64,000 bases of DNA from Ulota crispa (taxonomy: Eukaryota; Streptophyta; Bryopsida; Orthotrichales; Orthotrichaceae), in contig OY987247.1 of assembly GCA_963920765.1 (NCBI GenBank), positions 3,410,001-3,474,000 of the forward strand. Direction: 5' to 3'. Within the stretch, counting starts at the first letter, position 1. Each line of letters starts with the position of its first letter. The notes under the pieces were generated by a model. The model did not search any database, was not told where the DNA came from, and saw nothing but the letters and a program-made list of their open reading frames with translations. Below, piece after piece: positions 12,852 to 25,373 of this stretch. Position numbers and translations under genes: made by a program.

Positions 12852-13019
12852 GTACTTGGCTAAGATTAATCCATGTAAGAAAAATAATTTGCTAAGATTA
12901 CTATTCCAGCCTGGCATCTCATTGACTTAGTTCAAGGTAGCCTTGTAGTTAGTTAAGATTAATGCTTTCCTAAGGTGAACTCTTTTTCTGTCCGGAGAGG
13001 TTAATCTTAGCCAGGCACC
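12852..13019. repeat. MITE with TGCCTGGCTAAGAT ends, copy 1
   Basis: Left ..CTTGGCTAAGATTAATCC and right GGTTAATCTTAGCCAGGCAC are inverted. Internal blocks (AATGCTTTCCTAAG, TGTCCGGA) are shared with 14788-14953. Confidence 0.7.
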
Positions 13020-13196
13020 ACTGTGGGTAATTTGATTTTTGTACAAAAAAGCAATGAGTAACAATGTGAGACTCCTCAACACTAATTTGGGTGGTTTTTA
13101 TACTAAGGCATGCCTTGCTCTTGTCCTTTAAGTAGAATTTTAAGTAGAATTTTGGACACAAATTTCATCCACCCAAGCGATAGCTATTAACCCCTA

Positions 13197-13740
13197 AAGG
13201 ACCAAGTCCCCTTGTGGGGGACAAATGGGCTTTTGGGCATGTACTTATGACTAAACTACTTTGCGTCATTTTTTGAAACTTTTATGGATGATGAGGAATT
13301 CAAATATTTACGTAGGCATCTAATTTCATTTTGACATATATTGAAGAAGTTAAAAATGAATTTCAAAAAACAAGCCAGATTGGGTAAAAAACCACATCTA
13401 CCCGCAAATGAACACTTCTCATAACTTTCATCTCATTAATCAAAATTGAATGATTCAAAGATTCCCACCTATATATAAGTCTAAAGAACCTATTCCATAT
13501 TTTTATTTTTGTTAAATACAATTTAAAAAAAAAATTGGGCTACCCAATCTAACTTGTATTTTGAAATTCATTTTTAACTTCTTCAATATATGTCAAAATG
13601 AAATTAGATGCCCATGTAAATATTTGAATTCCTCATCATCCATAAAAGTTTCAAAAAATGACGCAAAGTAGTTTAGTCATAAATACATGCCCAAAAGCCC
13701 ATTTGTCCCCCAAAAGGGGGCTTGGTCCTTCAGGGGTTAA
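13197..13740. mobile_element. piggyBac-like foldback element, 544 bp
   Basis: TTAACCCCTAAAGGACCAAG at the left; CTTGGTCCTTCAGGGGTTAA at the right. Both arms match for about 200 bp (for example GACGCAAAGTAGTTTAGTCA on the right arm and its complement on the left), with about 95% identity by eye. The arm sequence is homologous to one end of the 940-bp family (GGGGGACA..GGGCATGTACTTATG), so this looks like an inverted-end derivative of that family. Confidence 0.8.
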
Positions 13741-14171
13741 GCAACACATCATCTTTTATGCATTCTCCAAATGAGGTATGTCTTTGGAAAAATTCTTTAC
13801 GATTTGGTTATCAAATGATAATATCAATTGGTGGTTCAATGGCTTATCAAAACCATGACCGCTCAAAAATGGCATTTAATCATCATAACCCATGGTATCT
13901 GATTTACTTAGATTATTGTGTACCACCTTATTGATGCCTCACAAATTAACTTGTCTCCTAAATTAGTGTAAGTGAGCTATGTTTGTGGGGGTTTAGTAAG
14001 TTTGTGTAGCATTCACAACTGTTTTGATCAAGTTCAACAAAATCTGCCAAAACACTTCCTAAAATTTTCAAGAAAAGGGCATTTTATAAATTTAAATTGA
14101 AAGTTTAAGTCACATGAGATAACCATGAAAATCACCTCTGGAATCATTGAACGCCGTTCAATGAAAAATAT

Positions 14172-14423
14172 CAGCCCTCAATAAGGCCTTTATAAATTCT
14201 GTTAATTTTGTTCCCAATGTGGGGAACCAAAAAATAAAAAATAAAGTCTTAGAAAAAAATTAGATTTTTTCTTTTTCTTTTTCTTTTTTTTGATTTTTGA
14301 TTTTTGATTTTTTTTTAATTAAAACAAATGATGTGGCATCAATGCTGCCATGTCAGCCTGCAGGGTTAGGGGTATGGGCCCAAGGTTCCCATGCATGGGA
14401 ACTCAGGGCCTTATTGAGGGCCC
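14172..14423. repeat. MITE with GGCCCTCAATAAGGCC-type ends
   Basis: CAGCCCTCAATAAGGCC on the left is inverted as GGCCTTATTGAGGGCCC on the right, 18 bp with one or two mismatches. The interior has a TTTTTC/TTTGATT low-complexity tract and a palindrome CCCATGCATGGG at 14388-14399. Confidence 0.65.
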
Positions 14424-14787
14424 ATGTTTTTCCTAATGAGTTACTATTATAATGTCTCATTTAAAATAGAGATAAGGAATTTTGTAATTTTCATTACTTC
14501 TTGTGACGTAGGTTTTGGAATCTTTTTTTTGTTGTTGTATATCCAATGTAATCTAAGGAGACCAAAAAAATACCTAAGAAAATATAGATTTACATATTTA
14601 AGTGGAAGAAAGTAGATGAATTGATTATTGTAAGTTGGTTGCAAATATGACATTTGTGACTCTTCTAAATAAAACAAGTTTTATAATTTTGAATTTTAAA
14701 AAATCTATTTTATTTTTAAATTGTATTTTGCTAATACATGATTTGTGTGTGTAGTATTCTAACAATGAAATGAAACTAGTATAATAG

Positions 14788-14953
14788 TGCCTGACTAAGA
14801 CAAATCCTCATTAGAAAAATGCTTGGCTAAGATGACTGTCCATGCCCCATTCAAGCCCGGAACTTACTTCGAAGTAGCTGCTCTTGGCTACAATGAATGC
14901 TTTCCTAAGACAAATTGTTTTTATGTCCGGACACGTTCATCTTAACCGGGCAT
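14788..14953. repeat. MITE with TGCCTGGCTAAGAT ends, copy 2
   Basis: TGCCTGACTAAGACAAATCC on the left and GTTCATCTTAACCGGGCATC on the right are inverted. It shares length and internal blocks with the copy at 12852-13019. Confidence 0.7.
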
Positions 14954-15209
14954 CATGAAATGTAGAGGAGTAGCCCAAAGGTTGACCTTTTAGCAATTTA
15001 CCGTGGTTAGTATTAAAAGTATTTGAGATAATTTAGAGGAAGGTAGAAGTTTTAATTGCTCTCATAAGATAGCTTATTGATTAGATTCATAGCAGAAATT
15101 TAGCCTTCAATTATGCATCATGTTCAGATTTCGTTCCAAAATCTTTCAAAAAATTTTAATACCTTAATTTTAACCTTATTCCTAATATTTTTTTTTAAAT
15201 ATAAATTTT

Positions 15210-15459
15210 TTAACCCCTAAGAGCCCAGATTTGAAACCAAAAAAGTTTGACTTGCTTGCAGTCAAAGTGCCCCTATGGATTGAAAAATACAATCTACAAG
15301 ATTGTAACCATACAAATTGTAAGTAGGAAGTATCTCCATCGTCTTGGGCTTGATTGGAGGTGATTTCACCAAAGAAGCAATGAGATTACCTTGGTCAAAC
15401 TTGTGTTGACTTAGCTTTTGGAGAGACATTATAATGTCTCTTGGGCGCTTAGGGGTTAA
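15210..15459. mobile_element. piggyBac-like MITE, about 250 bp
   Basis: TTAACCCCTAAGAGCCCAG at the left; CTTGGGCGCTTAGGGGTTAA at the right. Same size as the 240-bp family but with a different interior. Confidence 0.7.
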
Positions 15460-18400
15460 TGCATGAATCAAGTGCTTTTAGGTAGATGGTCAAAAGTTTA
15501 ATATTTTATCCTAGTCAGGATTTTAAACCAAAAGATTATTTGGATGAGTTTTATTGGAACTTGCAAGTTAAATTGAGTTCATATATAGCTTTGTCCAACG
15601 TAACACAAATTCTGTATAATGTTTTTTCTAGTTTGACAATCCTAATCTATTATATATATACTAGTATGTCCCATGTCCTATGGACACTTGAGCTCTCAAT
15701 TCAAGACTTGAGCAATTGAATGCTTGTTTGACCGACAGCCAGAGGTTTACAATATAAAAGCTAGATCTATTATTTTAGAGGATATAGACATAGTGTAGAA
15801 TGTAAAGAAATTAAAGTGGGCAACCAAAATGCATTGTTTAGTGCAGTTACAAACAATAATTAGCCATAAATTAGCTCTACAAAACTAGCTTGCATTAGAC
15901 TCTAAGGTTACAGACTTTAGCAATTTTGAAATGTGTGAGCCTACCACTTTTATTATTTTCAATTGATCAACCTTGCATAGGGGCGGTGTATCAATCTTTA
16001 CTTTGTGGCCACGTTGGCGAGCACAGCTCAATTGGCACCCATTGCGCTCTAGCGGCGCCTTGGATCTGGCATATTAGACTTGCAGCAAAAAGTTTTCAGC
16101 TTCCACACAACTTTCTTGCTTCTATGCCGCTCTAGCTTTGACGCGGCTCCGTCTTCTAGCTTCCATGTTGCTCTAGCTCCAACGTAGCATTGTCTTGCAC
16201 GCACATTTCTTGATGGTAACAAGAGAACAACTAAGGGGCAATTAGATTGCAGGCGGATGTGTGCATTATTTTCAGCGACGGTGTTGTTGATTATGATTGT
16301 AGAATGTTTTGCTTACTTGTCAAGCTCTAGCAACATTTCTACTATATTATTAATTCATTACAGATTATATCTCATTTAAAAAATATGAACAATTTTGGAA
16401 AGTTGCTAAAAATTATACCTCCCACTTTCTCAAAATGTCCAACCATTAAAAATGAGTGACTTGTAATCAGTTACCAAATTGGATGCATTAACTTAATTAT
16501 CTAGAGAAGTTTTGAGTTGTTATAGCATTTTGAATGTTTTATTTGTTTTTAGTTAGTTGTTTTTAATCATTGGTTTTTTAGTGTTTTTTTGGTATTGATG
16601 TTTGTAAGGTATCTTAAATATCAAATCTTCTCTCCACTTGTTTGCTTGATCTAGTAAATGAACCAATCTAAAAAGTATTTGAACTAAGTTACACTTTAAC
16701 CTCTTTGACATGGCCTTCACTAGAATCAAAATTTAAAATACCTTAAATAGTTGTAATACTGTCATTTATTAATACACATTCTACACATGTAATATCTATG
16801 CACTATTTCAAGGAGTCAAATAAAAATAAACATGTTATAAAGCAGAGAAAAACCCACCTTTGGAGCTTTCTTTTAGTGCTCTTCTTTGTGTAAAGACACA
16901 TGGATCTTTTGTCATACAAATTATATGAACTAAAATGTAATTATTTAAGAGGTAATTCTAGTTGTGTTTAAAATTGATTCATTAAACAATATATGTTCTC
17001 TACAACACCTATGGAGGATGGCTCTACAAATACATAGCATTCAAATCTAGGTACATTTTATGATTGAGGTTGACAAGAAGCCTTTTTTTTCATATATTTT
17101 TTATTTAATTTGCAAAATTGAAAAATGTAATTACTAAAATACTTATGTACCTATACACTAATATATTATGTTGGTACAAATGCTACACTATTGTGATTGT
17201 AAAATTAGGGTTATTTCAAAGTTGTTAATTTTGGCACAAACCTGGATTAGTAGCATTCCAACATGCAATAATAAAACAACTTTACAAATAGGTGACTTTG
17301 CAGGTTCCTAAAATTTTATGTAATAAGAGAAAAGTAAATGTAAATGGTCATAGTGCATCAATTTATTATTTTTAGAGTGGTCCTAATCACAATAGGCTAG
17401 GGCCTTTGATGTTGTGCCTCTTCATGGAGTTCACTTCAAACAATTGCACAAAAAAGCCCTAAATTTTAATTCTTTTCAAAGTTTGTGAGTTTTTTTTGTG
17501 AAAGAATGGACATATAGAGTAAATTAGGGACCATTGACCTTGTTCTTTTTCCCTCAAGATTTTTTTGCCTTTGCAAATGCACAACAATTCACTTGTTGAA
17601 GCCATGACTAGAATCTTATAGTGACGTGTAATGTGAAGGTGCCAAGAGAATGTGATAAAGTACCCAATCATGATAGTAGATAGCAAAGGTTGCTATGATC
17701 ACATGGGCCTAGTTTGAGGAAGTAGGATGATGCAGGTCTAGATCATAGCAATAGATGGCAATAGCAAAGGGTTGGGTTAATGCTTGACTAGATTTTTGAT
17801 AATAGATGGCAAATGTTGCAAGGATGTGAAGCCAGATCTTTGGTAGTAGACAGTGAAGGTTGCATGATGCGGGCCAATGCCATGAGAGTAGATTGAGATG
17901 ATGCTAGGATGGGGTAGTTGTGGTAGAGTTGAGAGTTCTTTTGCTTACATTCCAACCTCTAAACAATCAATGTTGAGGCTTCACACCACTCTTGTTGAGA
18001 TGCTCCTAGACATTTTTTTCTAATTGATGTTGCACTTGATGTGCAACGTCAAATATGGTGTTTGACTAGGTGTCAAAATTAGTACTCAAAACCTAAATCC
18101 ATAATTTGAAACCCTGAACCTATACTTGTTTAGGTGCAATTCTACATCCTTCAAACAATGCATGCCCATTAATAAACACTCTCTGATATCTTTGCTACAT
18201 ATCATTTCTTAAATTCCCCTAAACCTTTCTTTAACACTCATTTTACTAGATAGATGGTCCCACTTAGAGTTTTTGAAGCCATATTTGACACCTTGTTATG
18301 CTTATCAAGGTGAACATGGATACTATAACTCTATGGGGCAAGTAAAAAGCAATTCATACTATGTCCCATACTCCAACAAGGTAGAAACAAAAATCATAAC

Positions 18401-18640
18401 AGAAATCCTAGAACACAAGTTATGCAAAAAAACTATTGTGACTTATTCACCAAGTTCATTTGTCATTTTCAAGTCACCCAACAATCAAATAAAAATTCTT
18501 CAGTCTTTCGACGCCACTAACTTCCCTAATCCCGAGTGCTCATTTATAAAAATCAAAAAAATCAAAAATCAGGTCATAGTGCAAAACTAAACGTCCTTGT
18601 TTTGAACCCTTCAACCAATCAAATCAAAGTGTTTGAGTAC
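15460..18640. other. intergenic AT-rich DNA
   Basis: No supportable gene. A small GC-richer island (about 15,970-16,200) carries degenerate local repeats (CTTCTA..GCCGCTCTAGCT, CTTCCATGTTGCTCTAGCT). Another tract (about 17,660-17,900) repeats variants of ATAGTAGATAGCAAAGGTTGC. An open frame at 18273-18590 (105 codons, +) has no recognisable domain and is not called. Confidence 0.45.
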
Positions 18641-18889
18641 AAAAGGCCTTGGGGGAAATAGTGTGAACCGCCTCCATGGTGATGTATGGGGTGGGACACA
18701 ACGTGCAAAATTGATTTTTCTCTTTCTTCCTCCTACCTTTCTGCTCAGTCCTTAGCAGACCTTTCAGTATTATTTTTAATATAAAGTTCGAATACCTTTT
18801 GTTTTCTTTTCCCTTTTTTTTAGGATTTCTCTGTTCTGGTGTCCCATAGCTGGCAGCTGTGACAAGGCCATTGTTGCTGTGGGTCCTTC

Positions 18890-19135
18890 TCATCTTTGAC
18901 CACCCAAGGGGAGCTGTGATTGGCAGCCTGGATTTGTACGTTTGCATCCTTTCGCAAGCGAACACAAAAGCTTGGTTTGTGCCCCCAATAAATGCCTAAA
19001 TATAAAACCCAATTGTTTTGTACTACTTTTGTTGACTACTCCTGCAAAAAACTTAGTTTCTTCTGCTTTGAGTTTTGCTGAAGCAACCCAGGCCAGTAGT
19101 AGTAGCCCAACCCAACCTAAACACCTTGAGTTCAT
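18890..19135 (-). CDS. candidate small secreted peptide
   Basis: An 81-codon frame starts at a genuine ATG at 19135. Residues 1-20 (MNSRC, then GWVGLLLLAWVASA) look like a signal peptide with an A-X-A-like cleavage site before KLKAEET. The C-terminal third is basic with three cysteines (LLCSLAKGCKRTNPGCQ). A TTTATATTATA-like element lies about 110 bases upstream on this strand. Against it: no known peptide-hormone motif is recognisable, and an open frame this long can arise by chance in this DNA. The call rests on the signal peptide alone. Confidence 0.25.
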   Translation of the reverse strand: MNSRCLGWVGLLLLAWVASAKLKAEETKFFAGVVNKSSTKQLGFIFRHLLGAQTKLLCSLAKGCKRTNPGCQSQLPLGGQR

Positions 19136-19924
19136 GTACCTCTTCCTGACAAATTTTGTTCATGTATCTTGGTCTCATTACACATAAATTTAAGTACAAT
19201 TCTACTATTCAACTTCCCCCAAAGAGTGTATAATAAAAATCGTATGGGGAATATAATATAAAAGTAAAGAACCACAATAAAAAAAATGACAGACGCTCAG
19301 AGTCTAACCCTTTGAAAGTAAAGTAGCCAAATAGTGGATGGATGTCAAACCTCAATCTTTCATTTTTTTGGCTTTAAAAAATAAGTGCGAACTTTCATGT
19401 TGGTCTCAAATCTCATAACCCAGAAATGATAAACAATTTTGCAACATAAACTCGTTTGTCATTTCTAGAATTTATAATTCATAAATTGGCATGGAAGTTT
19501 GTCCAAAGAGAGTCACAGACAACAAATACACGCTTATACAATAGGAGCTATTTGAACTGGATGAAGTACATCCACAAATTCTTAGAATATGTCTTTTGTC
19601 TATTTTCTCAAGTGTGTGAGTTTGATTATTGGGCGTTTCATGATTTTTCTGCAAGGCTGTGAGTCAATTCATGTAGAGACGGAATATTATAAAAAACTTA
19701 AAACAAGAAGAAAATCTTAATTTTGGAATTTTCTTATTCCTTAATTAAGTATGCTTCAAAAGTTCTAATTCTACATGCTTCAACTCCTTGCACTCTTGAA
19801 GGTTATGTTGAATTAAGACAATAAAGTTAGGCTGTTCTTTTTTTAGTTTACTTTCATAATCTTAAAAATCTCATATTTTGAGAAATTTATAGCGTATGTA
19901 AGTATTGAGTGTGAAGGCCTTATA

Positions 19925-20758
19925 AACTGCTTTCGTTCACCTTTGTTTGTGTTTCCAAAACCCAGGCAGTTAATAGAATAAAATTAGCATTTCATAATCT
20001 TGTATCACTAGCATTTAATTCTCACTCAATCTAATCAAGCATATCAGGTTTTGAGTTTCAAAAAACAAAAATCATATCTTTGAAGAATTATTTTACATAA
20101 TATTCATGGTTTTACATGATAAATGATCAAAAAAATTGGTGATGAGTTTTTAAGATTTGATTGCATGGATGTGTAGAAAACATCCATATGCACATCTTTT
20201 CTTCTAACAAGCATCTTCAAAAAGTTTTAAAATTTCTTCTACATAGGTTTTAATATTGCAATGATCATGATCAAATCTTGTAAATTAGACATTTCTATAT
20301 GGTAATCAGATTTTGCTATTTAGCTTATAAAATATGATTAGGTTTGAATCTTTGAGCATAATGATATGGTTATTTTGCCAAAATGTAGTTAAAAATATAT
20401 AGATATCTAATTTACAAGATTTGATCATGATCATTGCAATATTAAAACCTATGTAGAAGAAATTTTAAAACTTTTTGGAGATGCTTGTTAGAAGAAAAGA
20501 TGCGCATATGGATGTTTTCTACACATCCATGCAATCAAATCTTAAAAACTCATCACCAATTTTTTTGATCATTTATCATGTAAAACCATGAATATTATGT
20601 AAAATAATTCTTCAAAGATATGATTTTTGTTTTTTGAAACTCAAAACCTGATATGCTTGATTAGATTGAGTGAGAATTAAATGCTAGTGATACAAGATTA
20701 TGAAATGCTAATTTTATTCTATTTTGGAAACACAAACAAAGGTGAACGAAAGCAGTTT
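19925..20758. repeat. long near-perfect inverted repeat (hairpin)
   Basis: The left arm (about 19,925-20,297) begins AACTGCTTTCGTTCACCTTT, and the right arm (about 20,395-20,758) is its reverse complement. Only a handful of differences are visible over about 360 bp, for example ATGCACATC against ATGCGCATC, and one 13-14-base indel (the left arm has CCCAGGCAGTTAA-type extra bases). The unpaired centre is about 100 bases. No coding capacity is evident. A transcript would fold into a very long duplex. Confidence 0.9.
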
Positions 20759-20935
20759 GTAGGCTGCGGTACAGTATTCAACATGTTTATCTTTCAAATT
20801 TCAAAACATATATCTACGGAAATGATACCATTTGGTTTTTCATTGAAAATTTACACTCATCACAAAAATAAAAATTAGAATGCTAATGCAAAATCTTATC
20901 ATGTAATATGATGTTGCTTAAAATGTTCTTATAAC

Positions 20936-21014
20936 TTAACCCCTCGTCGCTGAAGCGGACGAAAATTTCCTCAATTCCTGTGTATTTTGACATCCGTCGG
21001 CAATGAGGGGTTGA
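20936..21014. mobile_element. mini element with TTAACCCCTCGTCGC ends
   Basis: About 79 bp. TTAACCCCTCGTCGC on the left is loosely inverted as GGCAATGAGGGGTTGA on the right. It could be a miniature of the piggyBac-like group with one decayed TTAA. Confidence 0.4.
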
Positions 21015-22454
21015 CGAGGACACAAAGGTTGTTTTCCTAAAATAAATCCATGACTTTCAGTAACTTTGTCTAGTAAGTACAATTCAACCTTTACTCCACC
21101 ATTTGTCATACATCAAAGTATGTTGAGATAACCTTGCAATCTTTACAAGTATATAGTTGAAGTACAAAAAATGTTTAAATAGTTAGTAGTCTTAAAATCT
21201 CGTTTGGTGTTTTCAAAATTGAAATACAAAATTTGTTTCTTACAAATTACATAGAGGTAACTCAATAGAGTGTGCTCATAAGAGACAAAATTTTGATCGA
21301 ATGAACACCTCTCAAATCATTTGCTTTTTGAAATCAAGATACAAAATGATATTTGCAAATCTCTACCATGTTTGTGCCCTATCTATTCATTTCAAAATTG
21401 GTTGGTTATGTTCTAAAAAAGCTTGGTGAAAGACCCAGTAGATTTTATTTTCAACAATATTGAACAACTGTAATATAAATCAAAGTTTAAATATTTTTGT
21501 GTTGTGATAAAACAAATAAGGACAAAAACGTTAATACCCAACAAACCTTTTTCCATTTTAAAAGAAATCAACAAAAATGTTTACTTGGCTCTAGAAAAGT
21601 AGCTCCAAACTTCTCATTCTTCTAAATAGGCTTTTACACAATTTCATTCAATAGTGGTAATAGGGTGTCTCTGGACTTTATGTATGATAAAAATGTCTAT
21701 TTACCAACTTGGCAAAGATTAAGGAAAATAGTATTCATGAAATGACCCTTAGCATTGCTATTCCTATTCCCCTTCCAAAGTAGAGACGTGTTTCACGTTT
21801 TCTTTTATTTTCCCCGTCGTTTTTGATAAAATGACTTTTGATAATAGCAAATTATTTAGCCTTTAATTAAGACTGAATTTTGTTGTATAATACTATGTGA
21901 CTTTTGCTTCATTACAGAAATTTCTCTCAAAGCATTAGGATTTCAAAAGGGTTGCATTGTTAGAGCCAAGTTTTCTTATTAAGCAATGTTTGAAGTAAAA
22001 AGACAAAGCTTGTAAGCAACTATGATTTTGAAAATAGGTAAAACACGGTTCCCAAAAAATTTCTCATTTTTTCCCCAGAGAATGTGGTGTTCCTTAATCA
22101 CTTAGGAAGCAAAAAGAAATAGAAGGTACATAGGTTTGAGTGAAGTTTAAGCATGCACTTCATATTTTATGCTACCTCATAGATAGTTAGTATTTAATGA
22201 AGTTTAAAATTGCAGTGTACAACTCAATACTGTTTATAAGAAATTCTTGTACAATTTGAGGTTTAGTTTTTTAAAATTTGTTATAAATAATTTATAACAA
22301 GTATGCCTTGCATGTGCTTTGCTCCATGTTTCCCTTTTCATGTGACTTTTCGTTTTCCCTTTCCGTGTTTTTTCCTCTCCCTCCCCTCCTCAAATTTCCT
22401 TCCATGCCTTTTCTCTCCTTCCACCTCCCTTGAATTTCAAACTTTAGGTGATTG
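21015..22454. other. intergenic AT-rich DNA
   Basis: No gene-like open frame, exon series or repeat family was recognised. Confidence 0.45.
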
Positions 22455-22675
22455 AGGGCCAATTTCCATGGGGAGGCCAAAACCAAAGGCCCATCCAAGT
22501 TGACTCAGGCAAAACAAAGAAAAAATCCTAAAATGTTTAGAGTGCGTAGAGTTTACTAGAAAGTAACCTTTGATTTTGGGTCAAGAGCCTCCAAGAATGT
22601 AGTTTGACTTTTACAAAATCGGAGGCTAGATGTCCAAGTTGGATCCTCTAGCCCCCCATGGAAATTCACCCTGAG
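22455..22675. repeat. inverted-repeat element, about 220 bp
   Basis: GGGCCAATTTCCATGGGGAG on the left and CCCCCCATGGAAATTCACCC on the right are inverted copies. There is no coding content, and the family has no other copy in the window. Confidence 0.55.
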
Positions 22676-23123
22676 AGACACCCAATGCATACTTGACAAC
22701 CAATACTTTATGCTAAAGAATATCAAACTTATAGAAGAAAATTTAAAGTGACTCTTCACACTCACATTGGGTGCCTTTTCCTCTCCACTCCTCACTCTCT
22801 ACTATAACTTATGATGTTAGTAAAGCATTATATCTTGAGATATTGTGATGAACAATCCATGTTGAGTCATTATATCATGAGAAAGATAAACAACCCACTC
22901 TTTATATTATAGATCAAACCAATACAATTCTAAATGATTAATGTGTTATTTTGATTGTTTAGAGAAAAATCCTTTGTATTTCTAAAATATTGAGAATCAC
23001 AAACATGAAAAAAAAGAACAAACAACCCTAAACTAATATTCAAATGTTGCCAAAAATATGTATGTAATGTTGTCAAATTGAAATCAACCTGACAACTACA
23101 CTAAATAGTGCAATTAGGTTGCC

Positions 23124-24060
23124 TTAACCCCTAAAGGACTGTTGTCCCTTTGGGGGACAGGTTGGACTTCGGGCATGTACCTATGGCTAAACTACTTTGT
23201 GTGATTTTCTAAAACTTTTATTGAAGGCGGGGAATTCAAAGATCTACATGGGCATCTAATTTCTTCTTTATTTTGACATTTGACGAAGAAGTTATGCATG
23301 AATTTCTGAAAACCTGGGGAGGACTGCCCATCCAGGCAGCCCAAAAACTTCTTTTTTTTTTTTTTTTTTAAACTCAGATTCGAAAATGGTTCTTTAGATT
23401 TTTTTAATTCATGAGAAGCTTTTAAGTATTCAATCTCAATAAATGACATGAAAGTTATGAGGAGTTTTTGTTTGCGGGCAATTACGGAATCTCTACTCTA
23501 AAATAAACTTTGAAGTCCTTTATTTTACTCAATTTTCAATATTTTGGAAAAAAATTAAATGAAAGGGAGTAGATTGTTCATCACAAAATTATCACCATTG
23601 GGATTTGCATTTTTCATTTCCATAATTAAATTCTTAACAATTTAGTGTTTTGACTCATTCTCTACTTCTTTTTACTTACTATTTTTTCCCATGTGTTATA
23701 TAGTTCCAACTAATTTGAAAAGTCTCTGACATATACCTAACTTGATCTCCTACATGGAAAAAATAAAGCGCAACTTTGGGTAGAGCAATTTTTTTGTTAC
23801 AAGAGTGGTCAAAGGCTTATGAGATTTTTGGGCAGCATGGGAATTTTTTTTAATTTTCACTTTAGATGTAAATATCTCACTCCTCTCCATTTGGAATGAG
23901 CTGATTTTTTTTCCACAAGTACCCCTTCTAGTCTGGGGCAAGATTGTATGGTTCAATTTCCCAAAAACAAAACATAAAGTCCCTTGTCTCTAAACCTCCT
24001 AAAAGTGGCAATGTTTAGTGATTTTGGCAGAAAAAAAGGGCTTTGTCCTTTAGGGGTTAA
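23124..24060. mobile_element. piggyBac-like MITE, 940-bp family, copy 1
   Basis: TTAACCCCTAAAGGACTGTT to GGCTTTGTCCTTTAGGGGTTAA-type end, with TTAA at both termini and CCCCTAAAGGAC inverted ends. It is homologous to the reverse complement of 58307-59248 (GGACAGGTTGGACTT..GGGCATG near one end, GGCAGCATGGGAA and CTCCATTTGG near the other) and to 59554-60513. Confidence 0.8.
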
Positions 24061-24359
24061 AAATTAGGTTGCCTTACCCTAGAAAGTTACCTCGCAACTC
24101 ATTGCTTGGGCAACTGGAGATGCATGCCACTTTCTATATAATTGTTCAGAATTTCACAAGTTTATGGCCTAAATGTAGCTAATTTGCTTTTTTTTGTTGC
24201 AAAGTAGTTGTTGCCAAGTGCTTATTATTGTTAAGAAAAATTATTGCAATAATTTTTGATGAAAATTATTGTGGTATCAGGAAACATTTATATAGTGTAA
24301 AATACCAAGAAATTAGTATGAAGCAACCTAAATACACTACTTAGTGTACATTAAATCAA

Positions 24360-24680
24360 GGGAAACTTTTATAGATACTCTTGAAGTTTGCCATATTTGT
24401 ATCAATACCCCTAGTTTTTTAGAAATTGCAAAAATGCCTTTGAACCATAATTTTCAAGCATTTTTTTTGTTATGCATGTTACTTCCTTCATGACCAGTGT
24501 TAAAGCAAGGAATGCACTAGAACACAAAAGAAGCAATATGTGCATAAGGGAGATAGAAGTGACATGCACAATATAACAAATGTTTGAAAATTATGATCTA
24601 AGGATATTTGTGCAATTTCTGAAAAACTAGGGATATCTACACAAATATGACAGACTTTAGGGGTATTCATAAATTTTTCC
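24360..24680. repeat. foldback MITE (GAAGTTTGCCATATTT family), copy 1
   Basis: The left arm has GAAGTTTGCCATATTTGTAT and CCCCTAGTTTTTTAGAAATTG; the right arm has the complements (CAATTTCTGAAAAACTAGGG, AAATATGACAGACTTTAGGGG). The second copy is at 53713-54022. Confidence 0.7.
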
Positions 24681-24694
24681 TTAACCCCTAAATG
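24681..24694. mobile_element. solo piggyBac-like end
   Basis: TTAACCCCTAAATG stands directly against the end of the preceding foldback element. No partner GGGGTTAA end can be assigned before the next element, so this may be a truncated copy. Confidence 0.3.
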
Positions 24695-24917
24695 TTTGAG
24701 CATGCCACTGCAACCAATACACTACAAGGTGCTTTTATTGTATTTGAAATAGATTCACAACTTTACTACATTTGAGATCAATAAAAAAGTTAAAGAATAG
24801 ATCAAAAAAATTCTAGAAAGCTACTTTAGATCCCAACTAAAAACTTCATATTGGTAGCAAATGCCATTTAACAACAACATATATACTATGCCCTATGGTC
24901 ATTTTAGATTTAAATCA

Positions 24918-25373
24918 AGGTAAAACATCAAAAATACAGCATTGTTTCAAAATATGAAATATACTCCTATATTATATGAAATATACTCCTATATTATATG
25001 AAATATCCGTGCTTCTCCACTGTAAGTTTTTGTGCTAGTGCTTTCATTTAAATGTCCCTACTATTTCACAATTTCAAATCTTGTGGGTTGTTTGAAACAC
25101 CAAAAACAATCAAATGACTAGTAGCCACGGGTAGGTGTACTTCCAAAAAGAGGTGAGAGAGTTTAGAACTAGCATTTCATTTTTGAAAATTTCATAACAA
25201 AAATTTGCAATGGAGAGGCACACAAAACCAAAGGTATACATGAGATTTTCAGAAATAGCAAAGGTATATTTGATATTCTTCCACAAAGTGAGGGGTATAT
25301 TTGACATTTCAAATAATATAGGGGTATATTTGATATTTTGAAAGAACTAAGGGGGCATTTTTGATATTTTCCC
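24918..25373. repeat. foldback MITE, about 455 bp
   Basis: The left arm (GTAAAACATCAAAAATAC, then GAAATATACTCCTATATTAT repeated with period 22 at about 24,955-25,008) is inverted in the right arm (ATAATATAGGGGTATATTTG, GCATTTTTGATATTTTCCC). Arms are about 100 bp. Confidence 0.65.

Noticed and set aside
15926..16200. GC-richer island with a 69-codon frame
   Set aside because: Local degenerate repeats with no coding pattern; could be a remnant, but unsupported.
18273..18590. 105-codon frame on the plus strand
   Set aside because: No domain recognised, isolated and lysine/asparagine-rich as expected from AT-rich DNA; a decayed exon cannot be excluded.
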